Part shown: piece by piece, positions 5,915 through 11,726 of the stretch
Numbering within the stretch: position 1 is the stretch's first letter
Layout of the letters: every line of letters begins with the position of its first letter
Source of the DNA: JAVVFH01 sp032250585
GTDB lineage: Bacteria; Pseudomonadota; Gammaproteobacteria; Xanthomonadales; SZUA-36
DNA: 11,726 bases
Reading direction: 5' to 3'
Assembly: GCA_032250585.1 (NCBI GenBank)
Contig: JAVVFH010000099.1
Coordinates: forward strand, 1 to 11,726
Translations under genes and position numbers: made by a program
Notes under the pieces: generated by a model
Told to the model about the DNA's origin: nothing
The model's database searches: none
What the model saw: the letters and a program-made list of their open reading frames with translations, nothing else

Positions 5915-6952
5915 ATGAATGCAATTACGAGCCTTTTCCACGAATCCCGCGGCGTCGCCTACCATGGTGCTGCACTGCTATACGGCGTCGGCGGTTACGT
6001 GCTGGGCCTGCTGGGGCTGTTCAGCGGCAATCCAATGGTCAACGCCGGTGCGACTCTGCTGCTCGGTCATGCGCTGACGATCTGCGCTTACATGATCCAC
6101 GAGTGCGGCCACAACACGGTGTTTCGCAGCAACGGGGACAATGAGCGACTGGGCCGTTTCCTGAACTGGATCTGCGGTACTTCCTACGGCACTTTCGAGG
6201 ACATTCGCTACAAGCATTTCCGGCACCACCGGGATAACGACGATGCGGTCTGGTTCATGTATGAAGCGTTTTTCGAGCGTCATCCGCGCCTGGTGCGGGT
6301 GGTCAAATTTTTCGAATGGTTTTACATCCCCGCCCACGACCTGATCATGCACCTGATCACGATGTTCACGGCGTTCATCATTCCGCAACGCCGGCACCAG
6401 CTGTCGCGCAACCTGTTCGTGATCCTCGTTCGTGGCGGCGTATTTTTCACCGTGTTGTGGTTTTATCCCAAGGCGGCGCTGCTGTATCTCGTTGCTTACC
6501 TGATCATGATGCACATTCTGCGTTTCAAGGATGGCCTGCAGCATGATTATGGAAACAATCGTACGCTGTTCATAAAGAATCCACCGTCGCGCTATGGCGG
6601 GCGCGAAACGGAGCAGGCGCACACCTTCAGCAATCCCGAGTGCCTCAAGTACGATTGGCCGAACTACTTCACGCTGTGCTTCGGGTTTCACAATGCCCAT
6701 CACAAGCGACCGACCGTGCCCTGGTACCGGCTGCCCGCCTATCACCGGCAACACTTCGGCACAGACCCGGAAAAAGTGATCCCGTTTTCGCGGCAGCTGA
6801 AGATGTACCACAAGTACCGCGTGCCCCGCGTGACCCACTCGGGTGGTGAACTGGATGGTCTGCCGGAGCCCTGGGAGGAGACCTACCTGCAGCGCGCGCG
6901 GGCCGGGCGGCTATACGGCGGCAACGCGGCGTCTTTCCTGAACTCGTTCTGA
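5915..6952 (+). CDS. Membrane fatty acid desaturase (di-iron)
   Basis: This 345-residue integral membrane protein has the three histidine boxes of acyl-lipid/acyl-CoA desaturases: HECGH (62-66), HFRHH (101-105) and HNAHH (259-263). Together they provide the ligands for a non-haem di-iron centre. Hydrophobic segments lie at about 17-36, 41-60, 138-157 and 165-200. The family inserts a cis double bond into fatty acyl chains using O2 and an electron donor; close relatives include hydroxylases and carotenoid oxygenases, so the exact substrate is open. I start at ATG 5915 rather than the upstream in-frame TTG at 5885, which falls inside the candidate promoter. It has no obvious operon partner. A weak GCGCAG/CTGCGC hairpin (6955-6977) follows the stop. 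Confidence 0.9.
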   Translation: MNAITSLFHESRGVAYHGAALLYGVGGYVLGLLGLFSGNPMVNAGATLLLGHALTICAYMIHECGHNTVFRSNGDNERLGRFLNWICGTSYGTFEDIRYKHFRHHRDNDDAVWFMYEAFFERHPRLVRVVKFFEWFYIPAHDLIMHLITMFTAFIIPQRRHQLSRNLFVILVRGGVFFTVLWFYPKAALLYLVAYLIMMHILRFKDGLQHDYGNNRTLFIKNPPSRYGGRETEQAHTFSNPECLKYDWPNYFTLCFGFHNAHHKRPTVPWYRLPAYHRQHFGTDPEKVIPFSRQLKMYHKYRVPRVTHSGGELDGLPEPWEETYLQRARAGRLYGGNAASFLNSF

Positions 6953-7001
6953 CGGCGCAGGGTTTGAATAACTGCGCAAAGGGCATCCGGAGGCGGCAAC
7001 A

Positions 7002-7076
7002 ATGCCAGGAGGGGCGCTGATGTGTTCCGGGGCTCAAGCCACGCCCGCCGCCGCGGCTGCTGGACCGCGCTCGTGA
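7002..7076 (+). CDS. Possible 24-codon leader ORF before the TIM-barrel gene
   Basis: ATG 7002 has GGAGG (6989-6993) at 8-nt spacing, and the in-frame ATG 7020 has AGGAGGGG (7007-7014) just upstream. The ORF (MPGGALMCSGAQ, then an alanine run) ends in a TGA that overlaps the GTG at 7073 (GTGA). It is either a coupled leader peptide or the true N-terminus of the next gene separated by a sequence error. No family is recognised. Confidence 0.3.
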   Translation: MPGGALMCSGAQATPAAAAAGPRS

Positions 7077-7127
7077 GCACGGGACAGAAGCTGGAAGTTT
7101 TCCAGTCGCTGTGGGCCATGGAAAGGC
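7073..7127 (+). CDS. N-terminal fragment of sugar isomerase-like TIM-barrel protein, cut by scaffold gap
   Basis: GTG 7073 opens MSTGQKLEVFQSLWAMER before the Ns. The LEVFQSLWAME segment resembles the first beta strand of sugar-phosphate isomerase/epimerase TIM barrels (compare FKSLWGM-type starts, from memory). The ORF right of the gap lacks exactly this strand and begins with the following helix, so the two pieces are probably one gene. The length of sequence missing between them is unknown. Confidence 0.5.
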
Positions 7128-7137
7128 NNNNNNNNNN
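7128..7137. other. Scaffold gap (10 Ns)
   Basis: A run of ten undetermined bases. Ten Ns is a common placeholder for a join of unknown length, so real spacing and reading frame across it are not known. Confidence 0.97.
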
Positions 7138-7281
7138 GAATCGTGAGCGTTCGCCCATACGTGCCTAATCCGATTATTTCTTCGGTTAGCGGGACTGTTC
7201 GCCGCCCGCCAAACCAATCTCTTACGTCTGACTCGTGTTCCTCGCGATGCGCATTACGGACATTCGCCGTATCACGGTTGA

Positions 7282-8082
7282 ATGTTGCTGTCGGGACAGC
7301 CGGAACGGCCGATGGAGGAGAACTTCCGCATGGCTGCCGAGGCCGGTTACCACGGCTTGTGCATCGACCCGGCGGTCGACGAGATCGGGTCGTGCCGGCA
7401 GTTGTTGCCGCTGTACCGCGACTACGGCCTCAAATGCATGGTCAATGCCTTTCCGGCAAGCCTGGAGGAACTGCCGCCGCTGCTGGAACTGGCGGGCGAA
7501 CTGGGTGCCAGCCTGGTGAACGTGATCGGGCAGGTGATGCCGCTGACCGTCGCGGCCGGGGAAGAGGTCGTGCGGCACTGGATGACGGATGCGGAAACCG
7601 CTGGGCTGCCGCTGCTGTTCGAGACCCACCGCGACTGCACGCTGAACGATTTGCATTACACGCTGCAGCTGATCGAGGCAGTGCCCGAGATGCGCCTGTG
7701 CGCAGACCTTTCACATTTCGTGATCGACCGGGAAATGCGCCTGCCCCTGCGCGCGGTCGACCGCGACCACATGCATCGGGTCCTGCAACGCTCGGACTGC
7801 TTCCAGGGCCGTGTCGCCAGCCGCGAGCAGATCCAGGTGCAGATCGGATTCCCTCAGCATCAGGACTGGGTGCGGCAGTTCAGGGCCTGGTGGGAGGAGG
7901 GAATATCGATGTGGCGCGCGCGCAGCGCGGCCGACGCCACGCTGATCTTCCTCTGCGAACTGGGCCCGCCGCCGTACGCAATGACCAATGCCCAGCAGCA
8001 GGAAATGTCGGACCGCTGGCAAGAAGCGCTGGAGATCAGGCGTTGGGTGGAGGAAATCTGGACCCGCTGCTGGCCGGGTTGA
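7282..8082 (+). CDS. Sugar phosphate isomerase/epimerase family TIM-barrel protein (main body)
   Basis: The open frame encodes 266 residues of a xylose-isomerase-like (AP endonuclease 2 family) TIM barrel. Visible elements are the helix MEENFRMAAEAGYHGLCID, repeated beta-alpha units (LASLVNVIG-like strands), and likely metal ligands FETH (E114, H116), CADLSH (D142, H145) and the GRV/QVQIG region near 177-188. The family isomerises or epimerises small sugars in the cytoplasm; the substrate cannot be told. ATG 7282 follows a stop codon immediately, has no Shine-Dalgarno, and lacks the expected first beta strand, which is found left of the gap at 7073-7127. Recognisable homology begins around codon 5 (GQPERPMEENF). 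The 3' end overlaps the convergent MATE gene by 47 bp. Confidence 0.8.
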   Translation: MLLSGQPERPMEENFRMAAEAGYHGLCIDPAVDEIGSCRQLLPLYRDYGLKCMVNAFPASLEELPPLLELAGELGASLVNVIGQVMPLTVAAGEEVVRHWMTDAETAGLPLLFETHRDCTLNDLHYTLQLIEAVPEMRLCADLSHFVIDREMRLPLRAVDRDHMHRVLQRSDCFQGRVASREQIQVQIGFPQHQDWVRQFRAWWEEGISMWRARSAADATLIFLCELGPPPYAMTNAQQQEMSDRWQEALEIRRWVEEIWTRCWPG

Positions 8083-9409
8083 TTCGGCGGCCAAGCCACG
8101 CGTAGGCTACTGCGCCCATCAACAGGTTGGAGACAGCGGTAGCGGTGAACAGCCCGCTGAGGCCGAACAACGCGCGGCCGACAAACGCCAGCGGCAGGAA
8201 AACCACAATTACGCGCGACACCGAAAGGATCACGCCCGGCAGCGGCTGGCCGATGCCGTTGAAAGCCGCGTTGACCGACATCACCAAACCGTACGCACCA
8301 TAGGAAATCGACACGATGCGCAGGTACTGGACCGCGACCTGGCGGATGGTTTCGGAATCGGTGAACAGGCCGGTCAGCGACGGCGCGATCAGAATCAGCA
8401 GCGCCGCCAGCGCCAGCCCGAAGCCCAGGCAAAAGCGGGTAATCGCGCGGCGGGCCTGCTGCAGGCGGTCGGCGTGCTCCGAGCCGAAATTCTGGCCGAA
8501 GAACGGGCTGGATACGGCCGAAAGTGCGTAAAAAGGGATCAGGAACATCGGCTCGATGCGCATGGCCACGCCGAAACCGGCCACCGCGTTCACCCCGAAG
8601 CCGGCGATCATCGACACCACGATCCCGCTGGAGACCGGGATGATGGCATTGGTGATCATCGCCGGGATGCCGATCGTCAGCACGTGGCGCCAGGAAGCGA
8701 GAATCTTCCGCAGCGGAGCGATCGGATGGGCGTAAACGCCTAGCCGGAAATGCAGGTGCAGCAGCGTGAAGGTCAGCAGCAGGCCGGTGGCGACGACGGT
8801 CGCCAGCGCCGCGCCCTGGACTTCCAGGCGGGGAAACCCGAAAAGGCCGAAGATGAAGATCGGGTCCAGTACCAAATTCAGCAGGGCTGCGGCGGTAATG
8901 ACCTTGCTTTCGAGCAGGGTGTTGCCGCGGGCCCGGATGGATGCCAGCGAGGTCCACAACGCCATGTCCAGCGGCGCGACCCAGTACCAGATGTTCATGT
9001 AGCCGGCGATCAGCGGCATCAGCTCCGGGGTCGCTCCGAGCAGTGCGAACACCGGCTCCAGGCTGGCGAGGCCGAGCAGGCACAGCAGCAGCGCGGCCAG
9101 CGCGGCGAGCAAAACCGTATCGGTCGTCAGTCGCCTGGCCTGCTCGTTGTTGCGCCGACCCACCGCCCTCGAAATGCAGGAGGCGGCCCCGGCTTCGAAA
9201 CCGATACCGATACCGTAAACCAGCCAGATTACGGGCATGGCGAAACTCACCGCGGCCAGCGGCGCATTGCCCAGCCTTGAAATGAAAAAAAGGTCGGCTG
9301 CCTCGAAGGAGAAAATCGCGACCAGGCCCAGACCGAAGGGCGTCGCCTGGCGGCGCAGGTGAGCCGCGACCGGCCCGACCGTCAGGTCGTGCCGGTCAGG
9401 CGGCTTCAT
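8036..9409 (-). CDS. MATE-family multidrug/toxin efflux transporter
   Basis: This 457-residue polytopic inner-membrane protein has about twelve hydrophobic segments arranged as two similar halves, the MATE architecture. Near the N-terminus are ADLFFISRLGNAPLAAVSFA and GIGFEAGAASCISRAVGRRN, the typical helix 1-2 region with the GA(A)S-x-A-x-G element; the second half repeats the pattern (NAVAGFGVAMRIE, SSPFFGQNFG). MATE proteins export cationic drugs and metabolites by H+ or Na+ antiport. The ATG at 9407-9409 lies 44 bp after the puuC-like stop on the same strand, so co-transcription is plausible; a short GCACGC/GCGTGC hairpin in the gap may limit it. Its C-terminus overlaps the TIM-barrel gene tail to tail. 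Confidence 0.92.
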   Translation of the reverse strand: MKPPDRHDLTVGPVAAHLRRQATPFGLGLVAIFSFEAADLFFISRLGNAPLAAVSFAMPVIWLVYGIGIGFEAGAASCISRAVGRRNNEQARRLTTDTVLLAALAALLLCLLGLASLEPVFALLGATPELMPLIAGYMNIWYWVAPLDMALWTSLASIRARGNTLLESKVITAAALLNLVLDPIFIFGLFGFPRLEVQGAALATVVATGLLLTFTLLHLHFRLGVYAHPIAPLRKILASWRHVLTIGIPAMITNAIIPVSSGIVVSMIAGFGVNAVAGFGVAMRIEPMFLIPFYALSAVSSPFFGQNFGSEHADRLQQARRAITRFCLGFGLALAALLILIAPSLTGLFTDSETIRQVAVQYLRIVSISYGAYGLVMSVNAAFNGIGQPLPGVILSVSRVIVVFLPLAFVGRALFGLSGLFTATAVSNLLMGAVAYAWLGRRINPASSGSRFPPPNA

Positions 9410-9453
9410 GGAATCGACCGACGCTCACGAAGCGCACGCGCGGCGTGCCACCG

Positions 9454-10947
9454 CTACTCGAATTCGATCCAGGTGGTTTTGAGCTCGCTGTAATCGTGAA
9501 AGGCGTGAATCGACTTGTCGCGGCCGTTACCGCTCTGCTTGAAACCACCGAAGGGAACCGTGATGTCGCCGCCGAAATAGTTGTTGATGCCCATGGTGCC
9601 GACCCGGACTGCGCGGGCTACCTGGTGCGCGGTGTCGATATTTCTGCTCCAGACGGCGCCGGCAAGCCCGTAGATCGAGTCGTTGGCGATTTCCACGGCT
9701 TCCGCGGCGGTCTTGAACGTGATGACCGACAACACGGGGCCGAAGATTTCCTCCTGCGCAATGCGCATGCCATTGTCGACGCCGGAGAAAATGGTCGGCT
9801 GGTAGTAATGGCCGCCTTTGTCTTCCAGCGCCGTTTTGCCGCCGAACAGCAACTCGGCGCCTTCGTTGCGGCCGATATCGACGTATTCATCGACGCTGCG
9901 ACACTGGCCGGCATCGATCATCGGACCCATGGCTGTGGCCGGGTCCAGCGGGTCGCCCGGCATCCAGTCGGCGGCTTTGGCGACCACCATTTCCAGGAAA
10001 CGGTCGCGGACGTCTTCCTGCACGATCAGGCGCGTGCCGGCGGTGCAGGTCTGGCCGCCGTTGAAAAACACGGCTGCGGCCGCCATCGTTGCGGCTTTTT
10101 CGAGATTGGCGTCGGCGAAGACGATGTTCGGGCTCTTGCCGCCCAGTTCCAGGAAGGTGCGCTTGAGATTCGACTGCCCGGAGTATTGCATCAGTTGCTT
10201 GCCGACCGGTGTCGAGCCAGTGAAGGTCAGACCATCGATGTCCATGTGCGTCGCGAGGTGCTTGCCGAGACTGCCGCCGGGGCCGGGCAGCACCTGCAGA
10301 ACGCCGTCTGGCAGGCCGGCTTCGGCGGCCAGTCGGGCGATGAACAGGGCGGACAGGGGCGTATTGGAGGCCGGCTTGAGAATCACCGAATTGCCGGTCG
10401 CGAGCGACGGCGCCAACTTCCAGGCCGTGGTCGAAAGCGGGAAATTCCATGGCACGATGGCGGCGACCACGCCCAGCGGCAGTCGTTGAACCAGGGCCAG
10501 GGTATCGGCCGGCGTCGGCGGAATTTCGTCGTAGATCTTGTCGATGGCTTCGCCGCTCCAGCGGATCGTGCGCACGGCGGCAGGGACATCGATGTTCACC
10601 GTGTCGGAAATCGGCTTGCCGACGTCCAGCGTTTCGAGCAACGCGAGTTCCCCACCGTGCTTCTCGATGAGTTCCGCCCAGCGGACCAGCACCATTTTGC
10701 GATCCATCGGCGCCATCTCCGACCAGGCGCCGCTGTCGAAAGCTTTGCGGGCACCCTTGACGGCGATTTCCGCGTCCTCTTGGCCGCACAGGGCGACCTG
10801 TGCCAGGGTCCGGCCGTTGGCGGGATTGACGGTCGCGCGGGTCTCCCCGGAGGCTGCGTCCGTGTAGCGGCCGTTGATGAAGGCGCGGCCCTCGATGTTC
10901 AGGCTCTCGGCCCGCTTCTGCCAGTCGGTGGCGCTTTTATCCAGCAT
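9454..10947 (-). CDS. puuC: Gamma-glutamyl-gamma-aminobutyraldehyde dehydrogenase-like ALDH
   Basis: This 497-residue NAD(P)-dependent aldehyde dehydrogenase is nearly the same length as E. coli PuuC. Catalytic features are intact: PWNF (Asn168), Lys191 in ILKPAS, GSTPVG at 244-249, the general base Glu267 in LELGGKSPN, and the nucleophile Cys301 in GGQTCTAGTR. The N-terminal FINGRYTDAASGE and C-terminal ITVPFGGFKQSGNGRDKS also agree with PuuC as remembered. PuuC oxidises gamma-glutamyl-gamma-aminobutyraldehyde to gamma-glutamyl-GABA in putrescine degradation, directly after PuuB (relative at 1-438). ATG 10947 has GAGGT six bases upstream. It has its own promoter candidate at 10986-11015 and is insulated upstream by a strong hairpin. 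Related betaine- or aminobutyraldehyde-type ALDHs remain possible. Confidence 0.85.
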   Translation of the reverse strand: MLDKSATDWQKRAESLNIEGRAFINGRYTDAASGETRATVNPANGRTLAQVALCGQEDAEIAVKGARKAFDSGAWSEMAPMDRKMVLVRWAELIEKHGGELALLETLDVGKPISDTVNIDVPAAVRTIRWSGEAIDKIYDEIPPTPADTLALVQRLPLGVVAAIVPWNFPLSTTAWKLAPSLATGNSVILKPASNTPLSALFIARLAAEAGLPDGVLQVLPGPGGSLGKHLATHMDIDGLTFTGSTPVGKQLMQYSGQSNLKRTFLELGGKSPNIVFADANLEKAATMAAAAVFFNGGQTCTAGTRLIVQEDVRDRFLEMVVAKAADWMPGDPLDPATAMGPMIDAGQCRSVDEYVDIGRNEGAELLFGGKTALEDKGGHYYQPTIFSGVDNGMRIAQEEIFGPVLSVITFKTAAEAVEIANDSIYGLAGAVWSRNIDTAHQVARAVRVGTMGINNYFGGDITVPFGGFKQSGNGRDKSIHAFHDYSELKTTWIEFE

Positions 10948-10985
10948 GGGTTACCTCGATTTGCGGTGTGGCCAGGTTCAATCCC

Positions 10986-11015
10986 AGTATGGCCAGCCAG
11001 CGGGCGATTTGGCAA
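10986..11015 (-). promoter_or_regulatory. Candidate promoter of the puuC-like gene
   Basis: On the minus strand TTGCCA (11015-11010, 5 of 6 to TTGACA) is followed after 18 bp by CATACT (10991-10986, 4 of 6 to TATAAT). The leader would be about 30 nt and contains Shine-Dalgarno GAGGT. It lies just downstream of the terminator-like inverted repeat, consistent with independent expression of puuC. Confidence 0.45.
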
Positions 11016-11024
11016 CAGTCATCC

Positions 11025-11114
11025 AAAAAACCGGGGTCAGAGAACCATTTTTTGGCGGGGCTTCAGAAACAATGCCGGGGTAGCAAAAAAATGGTTCTCT
11101 GACCCTGGTTTTTT
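11025..11114. repeat. Near-perfect long inverted repeat (MITE/REPIN-like), terminator-shaped
   Basis: The arms at 11025-11053 and 11085-11114 are reverse complements over 28 of 29 bases, around a 31-nt loop. The core is GGGTCAGAGAACCATTTTTT, with A6/T6 runs at both outer ends. On either strand it folds into a very stable hairpin ending in a run of T, so it can act as a bidirectional intrinsic terminator. The GGGTCAGAG core resembles a family of dispersed palindromes I recall near REP-associated transposases, but that is unverified. The stop codon of the upstream oxidoreductase lies in the loop. Confidence 0.85.
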
Positions 11115-11726
11115 CGGCCTTGTTTTTTACGATCACGCAGGATTGTCTGTGCCGCGTTGTAGCCGGGAGCTGCGGTGACGCCGCCGCCGGGATGGGTGCC
11201 GGCGCCGCACAGGTAGAGGCCATCCAGCGGTGTGCGGTAGTGCGCCCAGCCAGGCAGCGGGCGCATGAAAAAAAGCTGGTCCAGGCGTATGTCGCCATGA
11301 AAAATGTTGCCTTCGGTGATCCCGAAGCGCTGCTCGAGATCGAACGGCGTGATCACGTCCCGGGCAACGACTGCGCCGGGTACATTGGGTGCGTACCGGC
11401 CGATGATGTTCACCACGCGGTCACCAAGCCAGTCACGGTGGCTGTTCCAGTCGCCCTGCACAGGCCGATAAGGCAGGTACTGCACAAAGGTCGTCAGCAC
11501 GTGCCGCCCACTGCTTGCCAGGTCGGAGTCGAGCGCAGACGCCCAGACGCAGTCCGCCCAGAGTTCCTCCGACAGTTCGCCTGCCTGCGCGGCGTTGTAG
11601 CAACGTTGCGCCTGGTCGAAGTCGGGCACCAGCGTAAACAGCATTTTCTGCAGCGGCGGCGCATCCGCCGGCATGCCAGTGACGCGCGGTTCCTCGTCAA
11701 GAACGAGGTTCACCTTGGCGGCCGGT
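11063..11726 (-). CDS. PYROXD2/phytoene-desaturase-like FAD oxidoreductase, C-terminal part, 5'-truncated
   Basis: The frame is open from the right window edge (PAAKVNLVLDEEP) to TGA at 11063-11065, about 221 codons. It corresponds to the C-terminal half of NAD(P)/FAD oxidoreductases of the phytoene desaturase/PYROXD2 group. Key signs are GNIFHGDIRLDQLFFMRPLPG and the FAD-contact motif GLYLCGAGTHPGGGVTAAPGYNAA near the end, which defines the family. The GTG at 11713 is not the real start, since AAKVNL upstream is typical internal sequence. Function of bacterial members is largely unknown; they are predicted amine or polyene oxidoreductases. The last 17 or so residues, after ILRDRKKQGR, are encoded by the inverted repeat and are unlikely to be ancestral. 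It lies upstream of puuC on the same strand but is separated by a strong terminator. Confidence 0.85.
   Translation of the reverse strand, partial: PAAKVNLVLDEEPRVTGMPADAPPLQKMLFTLVPDFDQAQRCYNAAQAGELSEELWADCVWASALDSDLASSGRHVLTTFVQYLPYRPVQGDWNSHRDWLGDRVVNIIGRYAPNVPGAVVARDVITPFDLEQRFGITEGNIFHGDIRLDQLFFMRPLPGWAHYRTPLDGLYLCGAGTHPGGGVTAAPGYNAAQTILRDRKKQGRKNQGQRTIFLLPRHCF

Larger units (their letters stand above)
6953..7281. other. Intergenic stretch with scaffold gap, short ORFs and foreign-looking sequence
   Basis: The stretch between the desaturase stop and the open TIM-barrel frame holds a weak post-desaturase hairpin, a 24-codon ORF with good ribosome sites (7002-7076), the apparent N-terminus of the TIM-barrel protein (7073-7127), ten Ns, then about 150 nt that do not continue that protein. 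No RNA gene was recognised in it. Confidence 0.7.

Noticed and set aside
7247..7282. MRITDIRRITVE start resembling enolase-superfamily N-termini
   Set aside because: The frame continues as Arg/Cys-rich noise within a few codons, so it is not a gene; the resemblance is to a very short, low-information segment.
7143..8105. 320-residue plus-strand ORF overlapping the TIM-barrel gene
   Set aside because: Arg/Pro/Gly-rich shadow translation in a high-GC region; the overlapping frame has clear TIM-barrel motifs.
9445..11178. 577-residue plus-strand ORF antisense to puuC
   Set aside because: The opposite frame encodes a complete, motif-perfect aldehyde dehydrogenase; the long antisense frame is a by-product of high GC codon use.
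1..11726. CRISPR arrays, tRNA/rRNA genes, prophage or defence modules
   Set aside because: No regularly spaced repeats, tRNA-like cloverleaf, rRNA sequence, integrase or nuclease genes were seen.

Overview
The window reads as a GC-rich chromosomal segment from a gammaproteobacterium, probably a draft or metagenome assembly because a 10-N scaffold gap sits at 7128-7137. The support is the gene content (Puu-type putrescine catabolism, ZntB, MscS, MATE), PuuB and PuuC sequences close to the E. coli proteins as I remember them, and a REP pair of the GTGGGAGCGRCTTCAGCC type common in Pseudomonas and Xanthomonadales. The genus cannot be fixed from the sequence alone.

Left part (1-3101). A 3'-truncated puuB-like oxidase faces a TetR-family regulator across a short AT-rich divergent promoter region. 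Convergent to the regulator is a marR to FAD-oxidoreductase operon on the minus strand. The second oxidase belongs to the same DAO superfamily as PuuB, so two amine/amino-acid oxidases with two different regulators lie side by side.

The most interesting part is 3084-3683. The 18-bp palindrome TATCTTGACATAAAGATA lies upstream of marR and recurs, exactly but inverted, 580 bp away. Each copy contains a TTGACA -35 box followed after exactly 17 bp by a good -10 box, and the two promoters point toward each other. One drives a small acidic protein (3157-3408, +). The other drives a very basic 43-50 residue ORF on the minus strand (3484-3615/3636) that ends 4 nt before a strong terminator hairpin. 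This looks like a compact MarR regulon that includes a gene easily missed by routine annotation. A REP pair (REPIN) follows.

Middle part (3861-8082). zntB and an mscS-type channel form a translationally coupled minus-strand pair, divergent from a fatty acid desaturase. A sugar-phosphate-isomerase-like TIM-barrel gene follows. Its N-terminus is broken by the scaffold gap, with about 150 nt of unrelated sequence on the right side of the gap.

Right part (8036-11726). A MATE transporter lies downstream of a PuuC-type aldehyde dehydrogenase, both on the minus strand. Upstream of puuC is a near-perfect 29-bp inverted repeat with A/T tails, which is terminator-shaped and also encodes the last residues of a PYROXD2/phytoene-desaturase-like oxidoreductase that runs off the window. 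PuuB and PuuC at the two ends suggest the organism degrades putrescine by the gamma-glutamylated route, but the puu genes are not contiguous here.
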